DNA from: Peribacillus muralis
Lineage (GTDB): Bacteria > Bacillota > Bacilli > Bacillales > DSM-1321
Length of the DNA: 64,000 nt
NCBI RefSeq assembly: GCF_001645685.2
Contig: NZ_CP017080.1
Coordinates: forward strand, 1,478,001-1,542,000
Reading direction: 5' to 3'
The translations under genes and the position numbers were made by a program. Numbering within the stretch: the first letter of the stretch is position 1; the number at the start of each line of letters is the position of its first letter. Of the stretch, positions 1 through 9,995 are shown one piece after another. The notes under the pieces were generated by a model. It was given only the letters and a program-made list of their open reading frames with translations, made no database searches and was not told the origin of the DNA.

Positions 1-917
1 GACTGCCGATCAAAGAAGAGACAGGCTTGCCTTTCGCCTCGACGCATGAGGAGCATATGCATGCATGCGGTCATGATTTCCATATGAGCATCGCTTTGGG
101 TCTATTGACCCATTTCAGCAATAACCCAATCGATGATGATCTACTATTCATTTTTCAGCCAGCGGAAGAAGGGCCAGGCGGTGCGGAGCCAATGCTGAAA
201 TCGGATGCGATGTTAAAATGGAAACCGGACATCATTCTTGCCTTGCATATTGCCCCAGAATATCCAGTAGGGACGATTGCCGTTAAGGAAGGGCTTTTAT
301 TTGCCAATACATCCGAATTATTCATCGATTTGAAAGGGAAGGGCGGACATGCAGCGTACCCTCATGAAACGAGGGACATGGTCATCGCTGCCTGCTCGCT
401 TGTCGGACAGTTACAAACGATCGTTTCCCGAAATGTCAATCCGCTTGATTCAGCCGTCATTACAGTTGGCAAAATCACCGGAGGCACGGTGCAAAATGTT
501 ATAGCCGAGACTGCGCGTCTAGAAGGCACAATACGCACGCTTAATCCAGAAACGATGATTAAGGTCAAGTCGAGGATAAAAGCGCTTGTAGAGGGCTTGG
601 AAGTTGGTTATGAATGCCTTGCAGAGATAGATTATGGCGCCATGTACCATCAAGTATATAATGATGAGCGATTGACCAAGGAATTCATGGAGTTCACTGA
701 GGCGGCAGCTGAGGTTCATTTGCATTGCTGTACGGAAGCGATGACTGGTGAGGATTTTGGTTATATGCTAAAAGAGATTCCTGGTTTCATGTTTTGGCTA
801 GGTGTTTCATCCGAATTCGGGTTGCATCATTCCAAGTTGAATCCTGATGAAAAGGCAATCGAAATTGCGATCAATCATGTTGCCAATTATATAACGTATA
901 AAGGGAACGAAGCTTAA
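1..917 (+). CDS. dapL: N-acetyldiaminopimelate deacetylase, 5' end outside window
   Basis: M20-family metallo-amidohydrolase that removes the acetyl group from N-acetyl-L,L-diaminopimelate in the lysine/peptidoglycan precursor pathway. The reading frame (phase from base 3) is already open at the window edge, and the visible part starts just before the metal-ligand segment HACGHD. The second-metal glutamates (QPAEEGPGG) and the dimerisation domain ([11 protein letters not shown]) follow, and C-terminal HHSKLNPDE carries the last ligand His. The family is about 370-380 residues, so roughly 70-80 N-terminal residues are missing. An internal TTG at 27 lies inside the conserved domain and is not the start. 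Amidohydrolases of this family are close relatives (hippurate hydrolase-like), so the exact substrate is inferred from similarity to YkuR/DapL. Confidence 0.85.
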   Translation, partial: LPIKEETGLPFASTHEEHMHACGHDFHMSIALGLLTHFSNNPIDDDLLFIFQPAEEGPGGAEPMLKSDAMLKWKPDIILALHIAPEYPVGTIAVKEGLLFANTSELFIDLKGKGGHAAYPHETRDMVIAACSLVGQLQTIVSRNVNPLDSAVITVGKITGGTVQNVIAETARLEGTIRTLNPETMIKVKSRIKALVEGLEVGYECLAEIDYGAMYHQVYNDERLTKEFMEFTEAAAEVHLHCCTEAMTGEDFGYMLKEIPGFMFWLGVSSEFGLHHSKLNPDEKAIEIAINHVANYITYKGNEA

Positions 918-959
918 AGTTCATATGGAACACAGAGTAATGATGTTGGAGGGTTTATA

Positions 960-1619
960 GTGAAAAAAGAATTTGCTGTGATTGGTCTAGGGCGTTTTGG
1001 CGGCAGTATAGTAAAAACATTGGCGGAAGAAGGATTGGGAGTGCTCGCCATCGATGCCGATGAAGATCGAGTGAATGAATTTGCAAGGATCGCCTCACAT
1101 GCCGTAGTTGGAGATACGACAGATGAAAATGTGCTGAGAAATTTAGGGATTCGTAATTTCGATCATGTCATTGTAGCCATTGGCGAGAATATTCAGGCGA
1201 GTATATTGACGACTCTCATGCTGAAGGAGCTGGGAGTCGGGAATGTTACGGTAAAAGCGCAAAATGATTATCATGAGAAGGTACTTCGGAAAATCGGCGC
1301 TGATTATGTTGTGCATCCCGAACGTGACATGGGGAGGAGAATTGCCCATAATATCGTTTCCAATAATATTCTTGATTATTTGGAGCTGTCCGATGAACAT
1401 TCCATCGTCGAAATAGTTGCAAGCCAAAAGATGAACGGAAACTCCATATTCGACCTTGATATCCGTGCCCACTATGGACTGAATATCGTCGCGATAAAAC
1501 GGGGGAATGAAATCAACGTCTCCCCGCAGGCAAACGATATGATCCATAAGGGTGATATATTGATCGTTATCGGTGCTGATTCAGATATCAATCGTTTTGA
1601 AAAGAAAATCGTGGAATGA
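960..1619 (+). CDS. ktrC: Ktr potassium uptake regulatory subunit (TrkA/RCK family)
   Basis: Cytoplasmic gating ring subunit of a Ktr-type K+ transporter; it binds nucleotides (ATP/ADP, and c-di-AMP through its C-terminal domain in characterised homologues). The N-terminal RCK_N Rossmann fold begins with GLGRFGGSIVKTL at about residues 9-21, and the acidic AIDADEDR strand end binds the adenine ribose. RCK_C occupies roughly residues 135-219. The length of 219 aa matches KtrC of B. subtilis (about 221). The start is GTG at 960 with GGAGGG upstream. No membrane KtrB/KtrD partner gene lies nearby, as in B. subtilis, where ktrC is a solitary gene beside rnjA. A bidirectional terminator follows. 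Confidence 0.9.
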   Translation: MKKEFAVIGLGRFGGSIVKTLAEEGLGVLAIDADEDRVNEFARIASHAVVGDTTDENVLRNLGIRNFDHVIVAIGENIQASILTTLMLKELGVGNVTVKAQNDYHEKVLRKIGADYVVHPERDMGRRIAHNIVSNNILDYLELSDEHSIVEIVASQKMNGNSIFDLDIRAHYGLNIVAIKRGNEINVSPQANDMIHKGDILIVIGADSDINRFEKKIVE

Positions 1620-1666
1620 AAAAGGGCTGGGCTTAATCATCCGGCCTGACTCTAAGGAAGAACAAA

Positions 1667-1693
1667 AACCCCAGCCGTTTAATGGCTGGGGTT
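1667..1693. terminator. Bidirectional terminator between ktrC and rnjA
   Basis: Perfect 10-bp stem AACCCCAGCC/GGCTGGGGTT with a 7-nt loop. An A-run on the left and TT on the right let it serve both convergent genes. Confidence 0.85.
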
Positions 1694-1701
1694 ATTATTG
1701 T

Positions 1702-3372
1702 TTATTGTACCTCCATGATGATCGGTAGGATCATCGGACGGCGCTTAGTCTTTTCATAAAGGAATGGAGACAATGTATCAGTAATTTCATTTTTAATCTC
1801 GGACCATTGTGTAGTCTTGCGATCCATCACTTTATTCAAATGCTTAGTAATCAAGGATTGGGCATCGCTGATCAGGTCGCCTGATTCCCTCATGTATACA
1901 AACCCGCGAGAGATGATGTCAGGACCCGAAGCAATCTTGAATTCTTTCATATTGATGCTGACAACGACAACGACAAGACCTTCTTCAGACAGGATTCGAC
2001 GATCGCGCAAAACGATGTTACCGATATCTCCTATGCCGCTACCATCGATGTAAACCGAACCTGAAGGGATTTTACCAGCGATTTGTGCTGTATTTTCACT
2101 TAAGGAAAGCACTTCGCCGTTATCCATGATAAAGCAGTTTTCCTCTGGAACCCCGCAGTCGACTGCATGGCGGGCATGAAGTTTTTGCATCCGGTATTCA
2201 CCATGAATCGGCATGAAGAATTTTGGCTTGATTAAACGCAGCATTAGCTTTTGTTCCTGTTGTCCGCCATGACCTGATGTATGGATATCGCTCAATGGGC
2301 CTGAAATGACTTCTGCACCTGCGCGATATAATTGATTAATCGTTCTGGAAACACTGATCGTGTTGCCAGGAATAGGTGAAGAAGAAAATACGACCGTATC
2401 ACCAGGGATGATTTGGATTTGACGATGTGTTCCATTGGCAATCCTCGAAAGGGCTGCCATAGGTTCACCTTGACTCCCTGTACAAAGGATGGTCACTTTG
2501 TTCGCAGGCATGCGATTTAGTTGCTGTACATCAATGAATGTATCTTTCGGTGCCACGATATAGCCAAGGTCTTGGCCTATTGATATGGCGGAATCCATGC
2601 TGCGGCCAAAAACGGCAATTTTACGGCCATTTGCAACTGCTGCCTCCACCACTTGCTGAAGCCGGTGAATGTTTGATGCGAATGTTGCAAAAATGATCCT
2701 GCCGTCAACCTTACGGAAAATGTCCTGAATGGTATCACCGACACGGCTTTCGGACATCGTGAAATTCTGGACCTCACTATTCGTGCTATCCGACAGTAAG
2801 CACAATACACCTTCTTTACCAATTTCAGCCATCTTGGTCAAGTTGGCCGGTTCACCAACTGGAGTGAAGTCGAATTTGAAGTCACCAGTATGGACAATTT
2901 GTCCAGGTGGCGTCTTAACAACGATTCCATAGGAATCAGGAATACTGTGGGTTGTCCGGAAGAAGGAGACGGAAGTCTTCCTGAACTTAATCACTTCATC
3001 CTCACTGATTTCAATCATCGTCGTCTGGCGTAACAGGCCGTGTTCTTCCAATTTATTGCGAAGCAAGCCAAGTGCCAGCTTCCCGCCGTATACAGGGACG
3101 TTCACTTTTCTAAGTAAATATGGAATCCCGCCAATATGGTCTTCATGGCCGTGGGTGATGAAGACACCTTTAATTTTATCTACATTTTTCTCTAAATAGC
3201 TGTAGTCTGGAATCACATAGTCAATACCGAGAAGTTCATCTTCCGGAAATTTAATCCCAGCATCAATGACGATGATCTCATCTTGAAACTGAACTGCATA
3301 TGTGTTCTTACCGATTTCGCCTAAACCGCCCAGGGCGAATACAGCTGTTTGATCATTTTTTACGAATTTCAT
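1702..3372 (-). CDS. rnjA: Ribonuclease J1
   Basis: Beta-CASP metallo-beta-lactamase RNase with 5'-3' exonuclease and endonuclease activity; central to mRNA decay and rRNA maturation in Bacillus. The metal-binding motif [10 protein letters not shown] is at about residues 73-82. SDSTNSE and [11 protein letters not shown] belong to the beta-CASP domain, and PIHGEYR to the C-terminal metallo-beta-lactamase motif. The 556-residue length is that of RNase J1 (555 in B. subtilis). It lies 3 bp downstream of rpoY on the same strand, the usual two-gene operon. Confidence 0.96.
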   Translation of the reverse strand: MKFVKNDQTAVFALGGLGEIGKNTYAVQFQDEIIVIDAGIKFPEDELLGIDYVIPDYSYLEKNVDKIKGVFITHGHEDHIGGIPYLLRKVNVPVYGGKLALGLLRNKLEEHGLLRQTTMIEISEDEVIKFRKTSVSFFRTTHSIPDSYGIVVKTPPGQIVHTGDFKFDFTPVGEPANLTKMAEIGKEGVLCLLSDSTNSEVQNFTMSESRVGDTIQDIFRKVDGRIIFATFASNIHRLQQVVEAAVANGRKIAVFGRSMDSAISIGQDLGYIVAPKDTFIDVQQLNRMPANKVTILCTGSQGEPMAALSRIANGTHRQIQIIPGDTVVFSSSPIPGNTISVSRTINQLYRAGAEVISGPLSDIHTSGHGGQQEQKLMLRLIKPKFFMPIHGEYRMQKLHARHAVDCGVPEENCFIMDNGEVLSLSENTAQIAGKIPSGSVYIDGSGIGDIGNIVLRDRRILSEEGLVVVVVSINMKEFKIASGPDIISRGFVYMRESGDLISDAQSLITKHLNKVMDRKTTQWSEIKNEITDTLSPFLYEKTKRRPMILPIIMEVQ

Positions 3373-3375
3373 AAA

Positions 3376-3585
3376 TTATAGCTCCAATACTTTGTAATCT
3401 TCATTTTGTTTTTCATAGTCTAAATACGCTCCGGTTACCGGTAGTACGATTTCCACGTTATAAGGTTCTTTTTTTAACTTTAGACGAACGTCACGAACGG
3501 ATTCACCTTCGACAAACATTGTTTTAGTATTTTCCCTGATGGGAACCTCTGATATGGTTACTTGATAGTATACCTTAAAAACCAT
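3376..3585 (-). CDS. rpoY: RNA polymerase epsilon subunit
   Basis: Small (69 aa) accessory RNA polymerase subunit YkzG, which sits on the enzyme near the DNA jaw in Firmicutes. The sequence has the typical start MVFKVYYQ and the central VRDVRLKLKKEPYNVE. Its position immediately upstream of rnjA, with a 3-bp gap, is diagnostic. The start ATG has GAGGAGAG upstream on the minus strand. Confidence 0.93.
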   Translation of the reverse strand: MVFKVYYQVTISEVPIRENTKTMFVEGESVRDVRLKLKKEPYNVEIVLPVTGAYLDYEKQNEDYKVLEL

Positions 3586-4084
3586 TTTAATCTCTCCTCA
3601 CTTGTATGCATTGCTTTTTTCATTATATATAAAAACAACAATTTTTACATGTTTTTCAACATCATGTAAAAATAAACCCAGCTCCGCCATGAAAACGGAA
3701 GGGGTTTTGCTGAACTAAATATACTAATGTCTGACAAAGTATATAAAAATAGATCACCGATTCGTTTAGTCCTCTATCCTCTATCCTATCCGTTTTTACT
3801 AGGTGTAAAACTTAAATTGGCAAAGAAAGTTTTGGACAGCTCGTTTTCTGGCGAATTCAGCTTATCTCAATTACTGAAAATCATAAACGTTTCCTTCCTT
3901 TTAAAAAAACCGGCTCATATCCAAAACGAAATATGTATAGTAACCACTGGCCGGAACTTTACCAATGGAAAGAATGCTTAACAAGAACTTTACAACAAGG
4001 AAGAAGCCCTCCGCAAGTTTTTGAAGGGCTGTCCGAAAAAAATTCGCAAATGGATGACGGCCATGACAAGACATGAATGGCAAA

Positions 4085-4156
4085 TCATGCGATGGATTTT
4101 TTTCTTAAAAGATCATTCCACTGTTTTACAAGCTTTTTACGAAGCTTTTTTAACAT
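4085..4156 (-). CDS. Candidate 23-residue basic amphipathic peptide
   Basis: Very short ORF: ATG at 4156, stop TGA at 4087-4085. The peptide starts MLKKLRKKLVKQW and continues NDLLRKK, giving about ten Lys/Arg among 23 residues spaced as in a cationic amphipathic helix. AAGGGAG (4167-4173) lies 10 nt before the ATG, and a promoter-like TTTACA-16-TACAAT lies upstream. A branched hairpin (about 4044-4093) followed by seven T residues on the minus strand could end the transcript. I recognise no family. It could equally be a small RNA or chance. Confidence 0.3.
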   Translation of the reverse strand: MLKKLRKKLVKQWNDLLRKKSIA

Positions 4157-4180
4157 GGCGATCACACTCCCTTAGTTATT

Positions 4181-4208
4181 ATTGTATAGGATTATTCAAT
4201 AATGTAAA
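4181..4208 (-). promoter_or_regulatory. Sigma-A-like promoter for the small minus-strand unit
   Basis: On the minus strand, -35 TTTACA (4208-4203), 16-nt spacer, -10 TACAAT (4186-4181). It is placed 25 nt before the 23-codon ORF. Confidence 0.35.
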
Positions 4209-4468
4209 TATGTCTTTACAAGTACTTGGTTCATTTTTGAAAAAAAAGGCTCATATAACAGGTAACTGTATTTTGAGAGGCGAATAGGGAGAAATGGTGA
4301 ATGGAGTAAGGAGTGATGAACTCTTAACGATAGTATATGCACACTTTTGAATAAAAAACGTGACTTATAGTGGAATTTGGCAGAGTTACTTGACTTATCT
4401 TGATGACAATTATTAAATGGGTACATATTAGTAATGGACAAATCGAAAGAATTGGAAGTGAATGATTA

Positions 4469-5236
4469 GTGAAAATCGTATTTTTTGATATTGATGGAAC
4501 ATTGTTGGATCACGAAAAAAAGTTACCGGCCTCAACGAAAAAAGCCATTAAGCAACTGCAGGACAGCGGGGTGTTCGTTGCGATTGCAACAGGAAGGGCA
4601 CCATTCATGTTTGAATCCTTGAGGGAAGAGCTGGGCATCGATACATTTGTAAGCTTCAATGGCCAATATGTTGTGTTTGAAGGGAAAGTCGTGTATAAAA
4701 ACCCACTAAGTACATCTGAGGTAAGGAAACTTCATGAACATGCTGAAAAAAATGAAATTCCTATCGTCTTCATGAATGGAGAAACGATGAAATCAAGTGT
4801 TCCTCATCATACCAGAGTCGAAGAAGCGTTAAGCACCTTGAAATTCCCTCACCCTGAGCATGTGGCCGATTTTTATGAGGATCACGAAATATATCAGGCA
4901 TTATTATTTTGTACGGAAGATGAAGAAGGAAATTATATTGGGAAATATGATGACTTCCATTTCATTAGATGGCATACATATTCAACGGACGTACTCCCAT
5001 TTGGAGGTTCAAAAGCAGAAGGCATAAAAATATTAATGGAAAAAGTCGGGTTTGCCCTCGAAGATGTCTATGCTTTTGGAGATGGGTTAAATGATATTGA
5101 AATGCTTAAAGTGGCGGGCTATGGCGTGGCAATGGGAAATGCCGGGCAACTTGTGAAGCAGGAAGCTGACTTTGTAACGAAAGATGTCGATGAGGATGGC
5201 ATATATTTCGGTTTGAAGGAACTTGAACTCATATAA
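4469..5236 (+). CDS. ykrA: Cof-type HAD phosphatase YkrA
   Basis: HAD-superfamily IIB (Cof) hydrolase, probably a sugar-phosphate or nucleotide phosphatase; the natural substrate is unknown. Motif I is FFDIDGTLLD (residues 5-14), motif II ATGR, and motif IV GDGLNDIEML near residue 200, with the lysine of motif III in GGSKAEGI. The length of 255 is normal. The start is GTG with GGAAGTG about 8 nt upstream. It converges on defB, and a shared terminator lies between them. The position matches ykrA in B. subtilis. Confidence 0.9.
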   Translation: MKIVFFDIDGTLLDHEKKLPASTKKAIKQLQDSGVFVAIATGRAPFMFESLREELGIDTFVSFNGQYVVFEGKVVYKNPLSTSEVRKLHEHAEKNEIPIVFMNGETMKSSVPHHTRVEEALSTLKFPHPEHVADFYEDHEIYQALLFCTEDEEGNYIGKYDDFHFIRWHTYSTDVLPFGGSKAEGIKILMEKVGFALEDVYAFGDGLNDIEMLKVAGYGVAMGNAGQLVKQEADFVTKDVDEDGIYFGLKELELI

Positions 5237-5240
5237 AAAT

Positions 5241-5275
5241 AAAAACTCCCGTCGGCCCAACAGGCGGGAGTTTTT
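5241..5275. terminator. Bidirectional terminator ykrA/defB
   Basis: Stem AAAAACTCCCG / CGGGAGTTTTT (11 bp) with a 13-nt loop. The A-run and T-run on opposite sides serve both convergent genes. Confidence 0.85.
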
Positions 5276-5285
5276 CATGAATGGG

Positions 5286-5840
5286 TCACCGTTCCACCGC
5301 TATTGAATTATCTGGCACGGCATAAGGGTCTTCCTGGCTGATATGATCATAAAACATGATTCCGTTCAGATGGTCGATTTCATGTTGGAAGCAAATGGCC
5401 GGAATGCCCTTCAGCCGGAGTTGGATCGATTTTCCTTCCAAGTCCGTACCTACAACCGTTATTCGAGCATAACGTGGTACATAGCCGGAAACAGTCCTGT
5501 TAACGGAAAGGCATCCTTCTCCGCTTATCAAATAAGCCTTCTCCACGGAATGACTTAGGAGCTTAGGATTGAAAAGCGCATAGCTGTAAAGTTTATCATC
5601 CTTATCTTTCAAATGAACCGCTATCATCCTTTTAGAAACGTTCACCTGTGGAGCGGCCAAGCCGATTCCTGCCCGTAACCCATATAGAGAGGCGATATCC
5701 GGTTCCTGGCTGTTTTGGACATATTCCATCAAGCTGGCTAAAAGCTGCTTATCAGCGTCCGATGCAGGAAGTGGGACCTCCACTGCGACTTTCCTTAATA
5801 TAGGGTCGTCTTCTTTAACAAAATCATCCATAGTAAGCAT
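5286..5840 (-). CDS. defB: Peptide deformylase (YkrB type)
   Basis: Fe2+/Zn2+ hydrolase removing the formyl group from nascent polypeptides. All three motifs are present: GIGLAAPQ (about 59-66), EGCLSV (about 108-113, Cys metal ligand) and QHEIDHLNG (about 152-160, His ligands and catalytic Glu). The insertion between motifs I and II is typical of type II Gram-positive enzymes. The length of 184 aa equals B. subtilis DefB. The start MLTMDD is preceded by GGGGGTG at 8-9 nt. B. subtilis has a second deformylase (def) elsewhere, so this copy may be redundant. Confidence 0.94.
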   Translation of the reverse strand: MLTMDDFVKEDDPILRKVAVEVPLPASDADKQLLASLMEYVQNSQEPDIASLYGLRAGIGLAAPQVNVSKRMIAVHLKDKDDKLYSYALFNPKLLSHSVEKAYLISGEGCLSVNRTVSGYVPRYARITVVGTDLEGKSIQLRLKGIPAICFQHEIDHLNGIMFYDHISQEDPYAVPDNSIAVER

Positions 5841-6090
5841 CGTTTTTTCACCCCCATAAAAATTGTTAATGATATGTATAGGGTTATTTTAACAAAAAAC
5901 GTGCCGAAAGTTAATGGAATGGTTAGAACAATTAAAGAGAATGGGAAAGGGAAAGGATCCGTGGATAAATCCCCTTCCCATCCGTTGTTTTTTATATACG
6001 TGTTAAGGTCGATTGAAAAAAGTACATCTTTTTTTGTGATTTAGGGTAACTAGATAACATATTCGGGTAAAGGTAATAGTAATTATCTGT

Positions 6091-6261
6091 TTAGCATAAG
6101 CAAGCGCCGACGATGATGAGCAGGATGAAAAGGACGATGATTAGGGCAAAGCCGCTTCCAAAGCCGCAGCCCCCACCACCGCCACCACATTGCTCACCAT
6201 AACCATAGCTGGGTGCAGCTGAAACTGGATAACAACATTCCTGGTTGTAACCTCCATACAT
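6091..6261 (-). CDS. YjcZ-family small sporulation protein
   Basis: Peptide of 56 residues. It has a Tyr/Gly/Cys-rich N-terminal half ([12 protein letters not shown], then a run of Gly with Cys on either side) and a C-terminal hydrophobic segment, [16 protein letters not shown], typical of the YjcZ/YqfX-like family expressed during sporulation. The start ATG at 6261 has GGAGGT (6270-6275) at a good distance; the upstream in-frame extension to 6324 is not supported. Five cysteines, including a terminal C-L-C, are unusual for the family. A single transmembrane anchor is predicted. Its function is unknown. Confidence 0.75.
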   Translation of the reverse strand: MYGGYNQECCYPVSAAPSYGYGEQCGGGGGGCGFGSGFALIIVLFILLIIVGACLC

Positions 6262-6476
6262 AATTTCATACCTCCGTATTTGTATTGGTTTTACATGATG
6301 ACCACTCTGATTTGAAACGGTCAATACAGCCTATGCAGTATGGCTTAAAGGGTGTAGGCTAACGCCCAGTAATGAAAAAATCCTGTTACGAATATGAATG
6401 GTACGAGTGTCTGCTGCTTTAACGGAAATCAAAGAATTATAAATCTTCGAAGAAATATCAGAAGGAGCTGTGTATA

Positions 6477-7142
6477 TTGAAGCGTTTTGGCGCAATTGTT
6501 ATTTTACTTTTTTCCACTTTACTGATCATGGCCGGTTGTTTTAATGGATCACCGGAGGAAAAAGTCCACAAAATTTTAGAAAAAACGGCAGATAAGGAAA
6601 GTGAATTCAATCAACATCAGGAGCCGCTTAATAACTTGGAGAAAAAAGAACAAGAACAGTACGAAAAAATCATAAAGCTTGGAATGGATGATTATAAACA
6701 AATCGTGGAAATTTCAGATGAAGCAACCAAGAATCTTGACCAACGGGAAGAAATAATCGATAAGGAACAAAGCAGTATGCAATCCTCAAAAGAAGAATTT
6801 GATAAGATAGATGTACAAATCGGCAAAATAGAGGATGAAAAGGTTAAAAAAGAAGCGACTGAAATGAAAAAAGTCATGGCTGAACGATATGACACCTATG
6901 ACAAATTATATGAAGCCTACCAGGAAAGCCTTGCTTATGATCGTGAGTTATATGAGCTGTTTAAAAAAGAAGATTTGAAAATGGATGAATTACAAGGTCA
7001 AATCAAGAAAATCAATACCTCTTATGAAAAAGTATTGAAAACTAATAAGCAATTTAACGCGTTAACGGAAAAATCCAATCAAAAAAAAGAAAGTTTTTAT
7101 GACAGTTCAGGCATAGAAAAGGCTGATTCTACAAAAGAATAA
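6477..7142 (+). CDS. ykyA: YkyA-family coiled-coil lipoprotein
   Basis: Secreted lipoprotein of the YkyA family, found just before pdhA in Bacillus. The signal peptide ends in the lipobox LLIMAGC, with the lipidated Cys at about residue 21. The rest is a highly charged Glu/Lys-rich helical and coiled-coil protein of about 200 residues. The start is TTG at 6477 with GAAGGAG upstream; 221 aa in total. It was once annotated as a PDH regulator or cell-wall-binding protein, but its role is not established. A strong terminator follows, so it is not cotranscribed with pdhA by default. Confidence 0.85.
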   Translation: MKRFGAIVILLFSTLLIMAGCFNGSPEEKVHKILEKTADKESEFNQHQEPLNNLEKKEQEQYEKIIKLGMDDYKQIVEISDEATKNLDQREEIIDKEQSSMQSSKEEFDKIDVQIGKIEDEKVKKEATEMKKVMAERYDTYDKLYEAYQESLAYDRELYELFKKEDLKMDELQGQIKKINTSYEKVLKTNKQFNALTEKSNQKKESFYDSSGIEKADSTKE

Positions 7143-7151
7143 ATATTGATG

Positions 7152-7183
7152 GGCTGTGATTTTAACTCACAGCTCCTTTTTTG
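7152..7183 (+). terminator. Terminator of ykyA
   Basis: Stem GGGCTGTGA / TCACAGCTC, 7-nt loop, then a run of six T residues. Confidence 0.85.
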
Positions 7184-7307
7184 TAGATCAACCTATATCC
7201 GTTCCTGCGGAAATTCCGGGATCACTATTCGAGCAAACTGAATAGTGAAAAAATCAATACCTGTACTAAAAGAAATCAAATGCGGAAAATCTAACAGCAG
7301 ATTGAGA

Positions 7308-7321
7308 TGAAAGCGTTTGAA
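7308..7321. promoter_or_regulatory. cre-like (CcpA) box upstream of pdhA
   Basis: TGAAAGCGTTTGAA differs at one position from the cre consensus TGWAARCGYTWNCW as I know it. It lies about 280 bp upstream of the presumed pdhA promoter, so a role there is uncertain. Confidence 0.35.
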
Positions 7322-7602
7322 TATTTTTTCGGAATATTCCCTCAATTATCAATAATGCCTTTAGTTCAAGGGATTTTCGAATCGCTTGGATGCGTGAGTC
7401 AATGCAAATGATATCCTTTGGCATACGTGAATTGAAAGATGGGACAATTTTAATGGAACAGTTATAAAACCAAAACTAGTACAGAGGCACAAATTCCATG
7501 TTGGGTGTTCTATAGGTTTAAAATATTTAGCGACTTCAAGACATTGACTGTTACTAAATCACCTTGTAAATTTATATTTAGATATCCCTTGTATCATTTT
7601 CC

Positions 7603-7631
7603 TTGATTTTTTTTATGGTACAGATTAAGAT
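7603..7631 (+). promoter_or_regulatory. Sigma-A-type promoter of pdhABCD
   Basis: TTGATT, 17-nt spacer, TAAGAT, followed by about 140 nt of leader before the pdhA ribosome-binding site. This is the only promoter in the region that stood out by eye. Confidence 0.45.
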
Positions 7632-7685
7632 TGAAGCATATTAAGCGTATCCACGTTTGAGGGATTGGTCTTAAGGGAAAAATAA

Positions 7686-8894
<1,209 letters not shown>

Positions 8895-8897
8895 GCC

Positions 8898-9875
8898 ATG
8901 GCTCAATTGACGATGATCCAAGCAATTACAGAAGCATTACGTACAGAACTTAAAAATGACGAAAACGTACTCGTTTTTGGAGAAGATGTCGGTCTTAATG
9001 GTGGAGTATTCCGTGCAACCGAAAATCTTCAAAAAGAATTCGGCGAAGATCGTGTATTTGACACACCTCTTGCTGAATCTGGAATCGGTGGATTAGCGGT
9101 CGGTCTTTCTTTACAAGGTTTCCGTGCTGTTCCTGAAATTCAATTCTTCGGATTCATATATGAAGTAATGGACTCCGTAAGCGGTCAGCTTGCCCGTATG
9201 CGCTACCGTTCAGGCGGACGCTACAGTGCACCTGTTACGATTCGTTCACCATTCGGAGGCGGAGTGCATACTCCTGAAATGCATGCGGATAGTTTAGAAG
9301 GTTTAATGGCCCAGCAACCAGGTTTAAAAGTAGTCATCCCTTCAACGCCTTACGATGCAAAAGGCTTATTGATTTCAGCTATTCGCGACAACGATCCCGT
9401 CATTTTCCTAGAGCATATGAAATTGTACCGCTCGTTCCGTCAGGAAGTTCCTGAAGAAGAGTATACAATTCCGTTAGGAAAAGCGGATGTTAAAAGAGAA
9501 GGAACGGATTTATCCATTATAACTTACGGTGCGATGGTACAGGAATCCATCAAGGCAGCGGAAGAATTGGCCAAGGATGGTCATTCGGTTGAGGTTGTCG
9601 ATTTAAGGACTGTATCTCCACTTGATATTGAAACAATCATTGGTTCTGTTGAAAAAACGGGACGCGCCATCGTTGTTCAAGAAGCACAAAAACAAGCTGG
9701 TATAGCGGCTAATGTTGTTGCAGAAATTAACGAACGTGCCATTTTGAGCTTGGATGCTCCTGTATTGAGAGTGGCAGCTGCCGATACGGTATTCCCGTTC
9801 TCTCAAGCTGAAACGGTATGGCTACCTAATTATAAAGACATTATGGAAACGGCGACTAAAGTCTTAAAGTTTTAA
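8898..9875 (+). CDS. pdhB: Pyruvate dehydrogenase E1 beta subunit
   Basis: Transketolase-like beta chain (325 aa) that completes the E1 active site in an alpha2beta2 tetramer. [15 protein letters not shown] contributes the catalytic Glu region at about residues 28-42. The [15 protein letters not shown] segment and the C-terminal transketolase domain ([13 protein letters not shown]) are intact. It starts 3 bp after pdhA, with AAGGAG upstream, so the two are translated together. Confidence 0.96.
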   Translation: MAQLTMIQAITEALRTELKNDENVLVFGEDVGLNGGVFRATENLQKEFGEDRVFDTPLAESGIGGLAVGLSLQGFRAVPEIQFFGFIYEVMDSVSGQLARMRYRSGGRYSAPVTIRSPFGGGVHTPEMHADSLEGLMAQQPGLKVVIPSTPYDAKGLLISAIRDNDPVIFLEHMKLYRSFRQEVPEEEYTIPLGKADVKREGTDLSIITYGAMVQESIKAAEELAKDGHSVEVVDLRTVSPLDIETIIGSVEKTGRAIVVQEAQKQAGIAANVVAEINERAILSLDAPVLRVAAADTVFPFSQAETVWLPNYKDIMETATKVLKF

Positions 9876-9995
9876 CTTATCTTAAGTAATGCGAATGAAA
9901 GTGCTTGCTTGAGAAAGAATTAGCAATAATGAAATGCAAGATAAAGGACTTTATTCGAAGCACTAAGTATGATTTAATATAGGAGGTTGAACTCA

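Larger units (their letters stand above)
3590..4468. other. Long intergenic region between rpoY and ykrA, no recognised gene
   Basis: About 880 bp of AT-rich sequence. The longer open frames here (plus strand 3727-3981 and 4021-4287, minus strand 3901-4083 and 4196-4441) lack convincing ribosome-binding sites and resemble no family I know. A weak hairpin (AAACCC..CTCCG / CGG..GGGGTTT, 3674-3708) precedes rpoY. The only ordered signal is a compact minus-strand unit of promoter, ribosome-binding site, 23-codon ORF and hairpin at about 4036-4208, listed separately. Confidence 0.5.

Noticed and set aside
3727..3981. 84-codon plus-strand frame upstream of ykrA
   Set aside because: Begins without a Shine-Dalgarno site, composition resembles translated AT-rich noncoding DNA, no motif.
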